5,529 nt of DNA from Bacillota bacterium (GTDB taxonomy: Bacteria > Bacillota > Dethiobacteria > Dethiobacterales > Dethiobacteraceae), in NCBI GenBank assembly GCA_012841735.1, contig DUUE01000369.1:1-5529 (forward strand), in the 5' to 3' direction. Position numbers and translations under genes: made by a program. The stretch's first letter is position 1. The number at the start of each line of letters is the position of its first letter. Under the pieces are notes generated by a model. The model was not told the DNA's origin and did not search any database. It saw nothing but the letters and a program-made list of their open reading frames with translations. Positions 1-5,142 of the stretch are shown here, in pieces.

Positions 1-86
1 AGGCCCAGCCTGTCCCGCCATTTTTTTGTCCGCAGGCTTTTATATAATTTCAGCTGTTTATTATGTATCCCGCTAATAACTTCCAT
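1..86 (-). CDS. N-terminus of a probable TrmH/SpoU-family RNA 2'-O-methyltransferase (partial, runs off the left edge)
   Basis: An ATG at 84-86 follows a GGAGG Shine-Dalgarno sequence (95-99) with 8 bases between them, and the frame stays open to the window edge for 28 codons. The peptide begins MEVISGIHNKQLKLYKSLRT and continues KKWRDRLG. This matches the usual start of SpoU-type rRNA/tRNA methyltransferases, in which an I(T/S)S..N..(I/L)K motif is followed by K.(Y/W)R...G and then the substrate-binding domain. Members of this family transfer a methyl group from S-adenosylmethionine to a ribose 2'-hydroxyl. A gene of this family is, as I recall, often found after rplT in Clostridia, which supports the call. 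The knotted catalytic domain lies outside the window, so family is inferred from the N-terminus and position only. Expression could come from read-through of the rplT terminator or from the candidate promoter at 139-166. Confidence 0.68.
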   Translation of the reverse strand, partial: MEVISGIHNKQLKLYKSLRTKKWRDRLG

Positions 87-103
87 CAGGAAATCCTCCG
101 GCG

Positions 104-137
104 AAAAGCAAAAGTCAGAAGCTTGACTTCTGACTTT
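104..137 (-). terminator. Intrinsic terminator after rplT
   Basis: Read on the minus strand, an 11-bp perfect stem (arms 127-137 and 111-121) closes a 5-base loop (122-126). It runs into TTTTGCTTTT, a broken U-rich tail. It begins 10 bases after the rplT stop codon and should end the infC-rpmI-rplT transcript, perhaps incompletely because of the GC interruption in the tail. Confidence 0.85.
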
Positions 138-138
138 C

Positions 139-166
139 AGTATAGCTTAGAGATTATTTTTTGCAA
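139..166 (-). promoter_or_regulatory. Candidate sigma-A promoter for the downstream methyltransferase gene
   Basis: On the minus strand TTGCAA (161-166) and TATACT (139-144) are separated by 16 bases, with the rplT stop codon inside the spacer. The predicted start point, near 132, falls inside the first arm of the rplT terminator. RNA starting there would lack much of that arm and so could escape termination. This is inferred from motif match and position only. Confidence 0.45.
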
Positions 167-500
167 GGGCGATTAATTCGGTAAAACCGTCTGCATCGTT
201 AACAGCCAGGTCGGCCAGCATTTTACGGTTTATGTCAACGCCCGCCTTTTTCAGCCCGCTGATCAGACGGCTGTAAGTCAAGCCGTTCATACGGGCGGCG
301 GCATTAATCCGGGCAATCCACAGTTTCCTGAAATCACGCTTGCGCAGACGGCGGTCGCGGTAAGCGTTGGCCAGCGATTTCATCACGGCCTGGTTGGCTG
401 TTCTGAACAGTTTGCTTTTGGCGCCAAAATAACCTTTGGCCAGTTTAATCACTTTTTTATGGCGTGCACGGGCAGTGACGCCGCGTTTTACCCTAGGCAT
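147..500 (-). CDS. rplT: 50S ribosomal protein L20
   Basis: The 117-residue product starts MPRVKRGVTARARHKKVIKL and contains KGYFGAKSKLFRTANQAVMKS, RDRRLRKRDFRKLWI and INAAARMNGLTYSRLI, all hallmark L20 blocks, at the normal family length. L20 binds 23S rRNA early in assembly of the large subunit; its basic, extended N-terminal half (about residues 1-60) threads into rRNA and the C-terminal globular half binds at the surface. The ATG has AAGGAGGT seven bases upstream. It is the last gene of infC-rpmI-rplT, 36 bases after rpmI. In Escherichia coli and Bacillus subtilis L20 represses its own operon, and the leader at 1261-1457 is the likely target here, though that is inferred. Nothing is truncated or unusual. 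Confidence 0.98.
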   Translation of the reverse strand: MPRVKRGVTARARHKKVIKLAKGYFGAKSKLFRTANQAVMKSLANAYRDRRLRKRDFRKLWIARINAAARMNGLTYSRLISGLKKAGVDINRKMLADLAVNDADGFTELIALAKNNL

Positions 501-536
501 GGGTCAAACCTCCTTACTTCATTGTCTGGGAAGATA

Positions 537-731
537 TTAATAGGGGAGCATTTTTGCGACACGCTTGGTTTCGGCAGCACTGACAACAGTACTTTTACGC
601 AGGCGGCGCTTCCGCTTCGGATTTTTTTTCTCCAGAATATGGCTGGCATAAGCATGACTGCGCTTAAACTTGCCTGTGCCGGTTTTTTTAAAGCGTTTTG
701 CTGCTCCGCGGTGAGTTTTCATTTTAGGCAT
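537..731 (-). CDS. rpmI: 50S ribosomal protein L35
   Basis: The 64-residue, very basic protein begins MPKMKTHRGAAKRFKKTGTG, continues GKFKRSHAYASHILEKK and ends in a lysine/arginine-rich block (PKRKRRLRKST) followed by AKMLPY. These are diagnostic L35 features at the usual length of about 65 residues. L35 is a small component of the large ribosomal subunit buried in rRNA. The ATG at 729-731 is served by GAGGAGGT just downstream of the infC stop, only 16 bases separating the two genes, so translational coupling with infC is plausible. The gene order infC-rpmI-rplT is conserved widely in bacteria. Confidence 0.98.
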   Translation of the reverse strand: MPKMKTHRGAAKRFKKTGTGKFKRSHAYASHILEKKNPKRKRRLRKSTVVSAAETKRVAKMLPY

Positions 732-747
732 GATGATACCTCCTCAA

Positions 748-1260
748 CTAGTTCGATTTCGGGGTCAGAATCATTACCATATTCCGCCCCTCAACTTTGG
801 GGGCGCGTTCGACGCTGCCCACATCGGCAACATCGGCAGCCATACGGTCAAGCAGTTTTTGTCCCAGCTGCGGGTGGGTAATTTCCCGGCCGCGGAACAT
901 AACTGTAGCTTTGACTTTATCCCCGCCGGTCAGGAAGCGCCTGGCATTTCTCAGTTTAACCTGATAATCGTGCTCCTCGATATTGGGCCGGACTTTTACT
1001 TCCTTCACAGTAATCTGTTTTTGGTTCCTGCGGGCTTCTTTTTCCCGTTTGCTTTGCTCAAACTTGTATTTGCCAACATCCATGATGCGGCAGACGGGCG
1101 GTTTGGCATTCAGGGAAACGGCTACAAGGTCAAGGTTGCGTTCAGCCGCTTTCTGCAGCGCTTCACGCACAGACATAATCCCCAGCTGGTTCCCCTCCGG
1201 ATCAATCACCCGTACTTCCCTGGCACGGATTTGTTCATTTACAAGCAGGTCCTTACTAAT
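748..1260 (-). CDS. infC: Translation initiation factor IF-3, with an AUU start codon
   Basis: IF3 binds the 30S subunit, blocks premature joining of 50S and checks the start codon and initiator tRNA. The frame gives 170 residues, the normal length. It starts (M)SKDLLVNEQIRAREVRVID, carries NAKPPVCRIMD at about residues 51-61 in the N-terminal domain, a lysine-rich linker (FEQSKREKEARRNQKQ), and GDKVKATVMFRGRE at about 113-126 in the C-terminal domain. No ATG, GTG or TTG precedes the conserved N-terminus; the first GTG (1207-1209) would remove 17 conserved residues. An in-frame TAA (1264-1266) lies two codons upstream of ATT at 1258-1260, which sits 9 bases after a GGAGG. The start is therefore AUU. 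IF3 discriminates against AUU, the known basis of infC autoregulation in E. coli, and an AUU start is also reported in Bacillus stearothermophilus. Promoter and attenuating leader lie upstream. Confidence 0.95.
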   Translation of the reverse strand: MSKDLLVNEQIRAREVRVIDPEGNQLGIMSVREALQKAAERNLDLVAVSLNAKPPVCRIMDVGKYKFEQSKREKEARRNQKQITVKEVKVRPNIEEHDYQVKLRNARRFLTGGDKVKATVMFRGREITHPQLGQKLLDRMAADVADVGSVERAPKVEGRNMVMILTPKSN

Positions 1261-1347
1261 AGGTTACCACCTCCGGTTAAAATTTGCAGGCTGCAAAGCC
1301 CTCAGAGAGAACGCCCACCACTCGTGCGCGCCGTATTTCCTGCAAGT

Positions 1348-1375
1348 AAAAAAGCAGGTGCATCCACCTGCTTTT
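1348..1375 (-). terminator. Leader terminator upstream of infC, also the only terminator after thrS
   Basis: On the minus strand an 11-bp perfect stem, AAAAGCAGGTG with CACCTGCTTTT (arms 1365-1375 and 1350-1360), closes a GATG loop and ends in six Ts. It lies between the infC promoter and infC, so it acts as an attenuator for the operon. thrS has no other terminator before the infC promoter, so thrS transcripts reaching this point meet the same hairpin. Confidence 0.88.
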
Positions 1376-1410
1376 CACAAACACAAAAAAATACATTTGC
1401 GTCATGTAAC

Positions 1411-1435
1411 CCTTGGGGCGAGGCCTTGGGGTGAG
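1411..1435. repeat. Tandem 12-base direct repeat in the infC leader
   Basis: On the plus strand CCTTGGGGCGAG (1411-1422) is repeated as CCTTGGGGTGAG (1424-1435) with one mismatch and a 13-base period. In the leader RNA it reads CTCACCCCAAGG then CTCGCCCCAAGG. The copy nearer the promoter overlaps the segment proposed to pair with the terminator arm. It may be part of the protein-binding structure or a simple duplication. Confidence 0.8.
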
Positions 1436-1462
1436 AAGCGGTGGCTTCTTCTTGCGGTAACT

Positions 1463-1491
1463 ACTATATCACAGCTTGTGCCGGAAGTCAA
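1463..1491 (-). promoter_or_regulatory. Sigma-A promoter of the infC-rpmI-rplT operon
   Basis: On the minus strand TTGACT (1486-1491) and TATAGT (1463-1468) are exactly 17 bases apart, and TGA immediately before the -10 box gives an extended -10 (TGn) motif. The -35 box overlaps the thrS stop codon TGA (1488-1490). Transcription should start near 1457-1455, giving a leader of about 200 bases. Confidence 0.85.
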
Positions 1492-3395
1492 CGCACTTTG
1501 CCGACAATCTCTTCCCGGATGCGGGCCAGGAAACTGTCAAGGTCAAATGCTCCCTGGTCGCCGGCACTGCGGTGACGGACCGCCACCGTGCCCGACTCTG
1601 CTTCCTTGTCCCCGGCAACAAGCATATATGGGATCTTCTGCACCTGTGCTTCCCGGATTTTATAGCCCACCTTTTCACTGCGCAGGTCCGCTTCAGCCCG
1701 GATCCCTGCACTTTGCAGTTTCTCCAGCACCTGCCCCGCGTAGGCATGATGTTTTTCGGAGATGGGCAGTACCACGGCCTGCACCGGTGCCAGCCAGACA
1801 GGAAAAGCGCCGGCAAAATGCTCAATCAGGACAGCCATAAAGCGTTCCAGGGAGCCGTAGACCACACGGTGCACCACGGCCGGGCGGTGTTTCTGCCCGT
1901 CTTCCCCCACATAAGTCAGGTCAAATTTTTCCGGCATCTGGAAATCCAGTTGAATGGTGCCGCACTGCCAGGTACGGCCAATGGAGTCCTGCAGGTGGAA
2001 ATCTATTTTCGGCCCGTAAAAAGCACCGTCGCCTTCATTGACCACATAAGGCAGACCCCGCTCTTCCAGGACTTCCCGCAGGATTCCCGTTGCCATCTCC
2101 CACATTTCCTCCGAGCCCATGGCTTTTTCCGGCTTGGTGGACAGTTCCAGGTGATAATCAAAGCCGAAAACATTATAAATTTTATCCGTCAGGGCAATAA
2201 CTTTTTTTACTTCATCCTTTATCTGGCCCGGCAGCATGAAAATATGGGCATCATCCTGGGTGAAAGCACGTACACGCATCATGCCGTGCAGCGTCCCGGA
2301 CAGTTCGTGCCGGTGGACCAGTCCCAGTTCGGCCAGGCGGATGGGAAAATCGCGGTAAGAATGCATTTTGGCTTTATAAACCAGCATGGACCCGGGACAG
2401 TTCATCGGCTTGACGGCATAATCCATGTCATCAATTTTGGTGAAATACATATTGTCCTTATAATGATCCCAGTGGCCGGAACGTTCCCACAATTCCCTGT
2501 TGAGAATTATGGGAGTTTTAATTTCATCGTAGCCGGCTTTCCGGTGTTCCTCACGCCAGAAAGCTTCCAATTCATTGCGAATAATTGTTCCCTTGGGATG
2601 CAGGAAAGGAAAGCCCGGCCCCTCATCCTGAATGCTGAAAAGATCCAGTTCCCGGCCCAGCTTGCGGTGGTCACGCTTTTTTGCCTCCTCCAGCTGCGCC
2701 AGATATTCATCCAGCATGCTCTGCTTGGGGAAAGAAGTGCCGTAGATCCGCTGCAGCATGGGATTCTTCTCGCTGCCCCGCCAGTATGCCCCCGCCAGGT
2801 TTAATAGGGCAATTGCCTTTACCTTGCCGGTAGAAGGCAGGTGCGGCCCGGCGCACAGGTCGACAAAATCACCGCAGCGGTAGCAACTGATTACCGCGTC
2901 CTGCGGCAGGTCCCGGATCAGTTCCACTTTATAAACTTCGCCCAGACCGGAAAAATAAGCAAGCGCCTCTTCCCGCTCCAGTTCAAAGCGCTCAAAAGGC
3001 AGGTCTTCCTTGATGATGCGCTGCATTTCGGCGGCAATTTTGCCCAGATCGTCGGGTGTAAAGGAATCCGGGCGGTCAAAATCATAGTAAAAACCGTCTT
3101 TGATTGCCGGTCCGATTCCCAGTTTTGTTTCTGGGAAAAGCCTTTTTACCGCCGCAGCCAGGATATGGCTGGAAGAATGGCGGTAAACATCCCGCCCCGC
3201 TTCATCCGCAAAAGTCAAAAACTGCACTTCTGCATCCGTCGTCAGGCTGTGCGTCAAGTCGGAAACAGTTCCGTTGACAAGTGCGGCCACAGCCTCCTTT
3301 TTCAGCCTGCCGCCGCAGTCGGCAAGTATCTCCAGAACGGTTGCCCCCGCGGGGTATTCCCGTACAGTGCCGTTTTGTAACGTTACCTTAATCAC
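1488..3395 (-). CDS. thrS: Threonyl-tRNA synthetase
   Basis: The 635-residue cytoplasmic class II synthetase charges tRNA-Thr with threonine using ATP. The N-terminal TGS domain covers about 1-62. The editing domain that hydrolyses Ser-tRNA-Thr shows HSSSH (H73, H77) and CAGPH (C181, H185). The catalytic core, about 245-535, has motif 2 with HRHELSGTLHGMMRVRAFTQ, the zinc ligands C333 (MNCPGS), H384 (QDDAHIF) and H509 (VVHR), and motif 3 GSLERF with R518. The anticodon-binding domain fills about 536-635. All expected residues are present and length is typical. The start is GTG, seven bases after AGGAG; the nearby ATG at 3398-3400 is out of frame. It has its own promoter just upstream, a leader of only about 48 bases, and no T-box, unlike B. 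subtilis thrS. Confidence 0.98.
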   Translation of the reverse strand: MIKVTLQNGTVREYPAGATVLEILADCGGRLKKEAVAALVNGTVSDLTHSLTTDAEVQFLTFADEAGRDVYRHSSSHILAAAVKRLFPETKLGIGPAIKDGFYYDFDRPDSFTPDDLGKIAAEMQRIIKEDLPFERFELEREEALAYFSGLGEVYKVELIRDLPQDAVISCYRCGDFVDLCAGPHLPSTGKVKAIALLNLAGAYWRGSEKNPMLQRIYGTSFPKQSMLDEYLAQLEEAKKRDHRKLGRELDLFSIQDEGPGFPFLHPKGTIIRNELEAFWREEHRKAGYDEIKTPIILNRELWERSGHWDHYKDNMYFTKIDDMDYAVKPMNCPGSMLVYKAKMHSYRDFPIRLAELGLVHRHELSGTLHGMMRVRAFTQDDAHIFMLPGQIKDEVKKVIALTDKIYNVFGFDYHLELSTKPEKAMGSEEMWEMATGILREVLEERGLPYVVNEGDGAFYGPKIDFHLQDSIGRTWQCGTIQLDFQMPEKFDLTYVGEDGQKHRPAVVHRVVYGSLERFMAVLIEHFAGAFPVWLAPVQAVVLPISEKHHAYAGQVLEKLQSAGIRAEADLRSEKVGYKIREAQVQKIPYMLVAGDKEAESGTVAVRHRSAGDQGAFDLDSFLARIREEIVGKVR

Positions 3396-3449
3396 ACCAT
3401 CACTCCTGTTCTCGCCCTAAAGCACGTTTTTCCAACTATGTTCTAGTCC

Positions 3450-3478
3450 ATCATAATTCCTGGCTTTTTTCATGTCAA
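3450..3478 (-). promoter_or_regulatory. Sigma-A promoter of thrS
   Basis: On the minus strand a perfect TTGACA (3473-3478) and TATGAT (3450-3455) are separated by exactly 17 bases. The -35 box overlaps the stop codon of the upstream DUF445 gene (TGA, 3475-3477). Transcription should start near 3443, leaving a leader of about 48 bases before the thrS GTG. Confidence 0.85.
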
Positions 3479-4074
3479 GCCTGTCCCAGAAGACGGAGGC
3501 ACAGTGCCTGAAAAACCCCGATCAGAAAACCAAAAACGGCCCCCAGCCATTCAATCTGCGCCAGTTCCCGTCGGGCAACCTGCTTGACCAGAACTTCGAC
3601 TTCTTCCAGGTCAAAAGCATTGATTTTTTCCCTGACCACCGTCCGGATATCAACCTGTGCCCGCATCTGCACAAAAAAGGAACGGGCCATGGCGGGGAAC
3701 TGCCGTGCCACCTCCGCGGCCGCCACGTCGCGGAGAACGTCGGAAAAATAATGGCGCAGGCCGCCGGGCAGAAAAGTTAATTTTGCTGCACACCACTGGC
3801 GGACCGCCTCTTTGACCGTCTGCTCCACTTCCGCCTGCAGCCGGGGCAGGTCAAGCCTCTCAGTCAGCTCGTCCACTGAAAAAAGTTGTTCGGCAACAAT
3901 GTCGGCCACGTTGGCCGCCAGTTCTTCCCTCCGCCGCGGAATTACACCTTGCAGGGTGAAAGGCAGGGGCCACAGGCGCAGCGGGAAACGGGGCCTGAAT
4001 AATAGACGGATGGCCAGGACATTTGTTATCCAGCCGATAAGGGCACCTGTCAGAGGCAATAAGACAAAATCCAC
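3475..4074 (-). CDS. DUF445 family membrane protein
   Basis: This is a 199-residue protein of unknown function with family hallmarks: an N-terminal membrane segment LLPLTGALIGWITNVLAIRL followed by LFRP, then GVIPRRREELAANVADIV, a central amphipathic helical region of about 120 residues, and a C-terminal REL..IEWLGAVFGFLIGVFQ membrane segment. It should span the membrane near both ends with the helical part between. The family includes YheB of B. subtilis; some members are much longer. I chose the GTG at 4072-4074 because GGAAGGTGAG lies just upstream and the protein then begins right at the membrane segment. An ATG at 4096-4098 (207 residues) is possible but lacks a good binding site and overlaps a possible -10 box. 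An ATG at 4230 would overlap ytxC and its terminator and is unlikely. It lies between ytxC and thrS. Confidence 0.87.
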   Translation of the reverse strand: MDFVLLPLTGALIGWITNVLAIRLLFRPRFPLRLWPLPFTLQGVIPRRREELAANVADIVAEQLFSVDELTERLDLPRLQAEVEQTVKEAVRQWCAAKLTFLPGGLRHYFSDVLRDVAAAEVARQFPAMARSFFVQMRAQVDIRTVVREKINAFDLEEVEVLVKQVARRELAQIEWLGAVFGFLIGVFQALCLRLLGQA

Positions 4075-4096
4075 AAGTCTCACCTTCCACCCCACC

Positions 4097-4105
4097 ATTG
4101 TAACA
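4097..4105 (-). promoter_or_regulatory. Possible extended -10 promoter element for the DUF445 gene
   Basis: On the minus strand TGTTACAAT (4097-4105) is an extended -10 motif identical to that of the tRNA-Val promoter in this window. The -35 position 17 bases upstream is only a T run from the ytxC terminator tail, so the match is partial. A start near 4090 would place GGAAGGTGAG and the GTG start at 4074 right behind it. Confidence 0.35.
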
Positions 4106-4116
4106 CGCACCAAAAG

Positions 4117-4141
4117 AAAAAAAAACGCCTGCTGACGTTTT
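4117..4141 (-). terminator. Intrinsic terminator after ytxC
   Basis: On the minus strand AAAACGTC (4134-4141) pairs with GGCGTTTT (4122-4129), including one G-U pair, around a 4-base loop, and runs into a tract of nine Ts, then CTTTT. It begins 15 bases after the ytxC stop codon. Its presence argues against any protein start at 4230 for the next gene. Confidence 0.75.
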
Positions 4142-4156
4142 CGTAACCGGCCGGGG

Positions 4157-5035
4157 CTACAACAGGTTCCTGCCGGCATCATGGCACAATTTGCAGCGTT
4201 TACAAAGCACCACCCTGTTTTCAAAGACATGTTTCAGTGTATCAACCGCTTTCGGGTACAGGGCGTAAACATTCTGATGCAGGATAATGCGGTGCGGCGC
4301 CATGGTAATCAGCATGCTTACCAGCTGGTCTTCTTCATCGCTGCCGCCGTCGCCGCTCCAGGAAATCTCCTGCTGCTGCGCCAGCGGCTGACAGGCATGG
4401 TCCAGAAAACGAAAACGGCCTTCTTTGTCCAGGAGGACATGCACCTGTTTAATTTTCGGCTCCTGCAGGGCCACAAAATATTTTAACAGTTTCACAAACT
4501 CCTGGTATTCTTTTTCCATCAGGAATTCATCCACTGCTTTATCCACTGTTTTACGTAAAAATTTTATCCAATTCTGCATCCTGAAGGTAATGAGGCCATG
4601 CAAATTAAGATAATTATTTTGTTCCAGGTATTCCTGCAGGCATTGCAGGACCCCGGCATAAACAGGACCGCCCTCATCTTTGGCAGGGTCTGTCTCATAA
4701 TTCGTTTTTGCCAAATTAATAATCTGCTGTCGCTCTTCTTTGGGGAAATAATAATAATAACGGGCAACCATGTGCGCCAAAAAGTAAGGTGCCTGCTCAT
4801 GCACCACATAATGTGCCAGCCGGTCTGCCAGCATGCTGCGCAGGACAGGGTTTCCCGGAATTGTTTCCTCCTGCTGCAGGTGGCAGAAAAAATGGGGCCA
4901 TTCCCTGCCGTCCCTTTCTATCACTGCAACAACATTCCCGGATTCACGAAAAAAAAACAAGCACTCTTCAAGCTTTTCTTTCAGACCGGGCGTGACATGC
5001 TTTACGGCAATCACAATTGGTGCCATCGCTGTCAT
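4157..5035 (-). CDS. ytxC: YtxC-family protein (putative sporulation protein)
   Basis: The 292-residue soluble protein has the YtxC signature: YLNLHGLITFRMQNWIKFL (about 142-160), then VDKAVDEFLMEKEYQEFVKLLKYFVALQEPKIKQVHV (164-200), and DQLVSMLITMAPHRIILHQN (236-255). No signal peptide or membrane segment is seen. The C-terminus holds C-x2-C-x2-C-H (C278, C281, C284, H285), a possible metal site. The family is found in spore-forming Bacillota and is called sporulation-related by name, but its biochemical role is not established. In B. subtilis ytxC lies near dnaI and thrS, in line with its position here. The ATG at 5033-5035 sits after AGGGAAGGGAG; a second ATG at 5024-5026 (MAPIVIAVKH) is nine bases after GGGAG and is an equally good start, giving 289 residues. 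A terminator follows the gene. Confidence 0.9.
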   Translation of the reverse strand: MTAMAPIVIAVKHVTPGLKEKLEECLFFFRESGNVVAVIERDGREWPHFFCHLQQEETIPGNPVLRSMLADRLAHYVVHEQAPYFLAHMVARYYYYFPKEERQQIINLAKTNYETDPAKDEGGPVYAGVLQCLQEYLEQNNYLNLHGLITFRMQNWIKFLRKTVDKAVDEFLMEKEYQEFVKLLKYFVALQEPKIKQVHVLLDKEGRFRFLDHACQPLAQQQEISWSGDGGSDEEDQLVSMLITMAPHRIILHQNVYALYPKAVDTLKHVFENRVVLCKRCKLCHDAGRNLL

Positions 5036-5103
5036 CTCCCTTCCCTAGTATTATATGTTTGGGAAAATTTTTGTATACTTTTCCGTCAAAGCATCCGGGC
5101 ATG

Positions 5104-5134
5104 AAAAAGACGTGCCGCAGCACGTCAGCACGTC
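5104..5134 (-). terminator. Intrinsic terminator after the DUF1540 gene, with a duplicated arm
   Basis: On the minus strand GACGTGC (5120-5126) pairs with GCACGTC (5109-5115) around a TGCG loop and is followed by five Ts (5104-5108). A second copy of GACGTGC (5128-5134) lies directly before the first arm and could pair instead with a longer loop. It starts about nine bases after the DUF1540 stop codon. Ts on the plus strand at 5136-5140 would allow weak two-way termination. Confidence 0.82.
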
Positions 5135-5142
5135 ATTTTTGT

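Larger units (their letters stand above)
1261..1457 (-). promoter_or_regulatory. infC operon leader with attenuator (L20-leader-like)
   Basis: Roughly 197 bases separate the predicted transcript start (near 1457) from the AUU start of infC. In order on the minus strand it holds a small hairpin (arms 1444-1449 and 1434-1439, six base pairs with loop CACC), a tandem 12-base repeat (1411-1435), a strong terminator (1348-1375), a further region with a possible 7-bp TTGCAGG/CCTGCAA pairing, and the infC ribosome binding site GGAGGTGG. The segment at 1431-1444 can also pair with the 5' arm of the terminator, giving an antiterminator. In B. subtilis the infC-rpmI-rplT leader is controlled by L20 through transcription attenuation. 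This leader has the right position and logic, but I cannot confirm the L20-binding fold by eye. Confidence 0.7.

Noticed and set aside
459..881. Plus-strand frame of 140 codons opposite rpmI
   Set aside because: It is antisense to L20, L35 and infC, all unmistakable real genes, and has no domain signature.
730..1840. Overlapping plus-strand open frames across infC and the thrS end
   Set aside because: They are antisense to infC, its leader and the thrS C-terminus, with proline/arginine-rich nonsense composition typical of shadow frames.
1476..2804. Long plus-strand open frame of 442 codons
   Set aside because: It lies antisense within thrS, whose product matches threonyl-tRNA synthetase along its whole length. 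The antisense product has no recognisable domain.
4147..4154. CCGGCCGG palindrome between ytxC and its terminator
   Set aside because: An eight-base palindrome in GC-balanced DNA is expected by chance and has no tract or partner that suggests a function.
4099..4230. N-terminal extension of the DUF445 protein from the ATG at 4230
   Set aside because: It would overlap ytxC by about 74 bases and be translated through the ytxC terminator, and the extra residues are not family-like.
4598..5104. Plus-strand frames opposite ytxC
   Set aside because: Shadows of ytxC, whose conserved YtxC motifs are on the minus strand.
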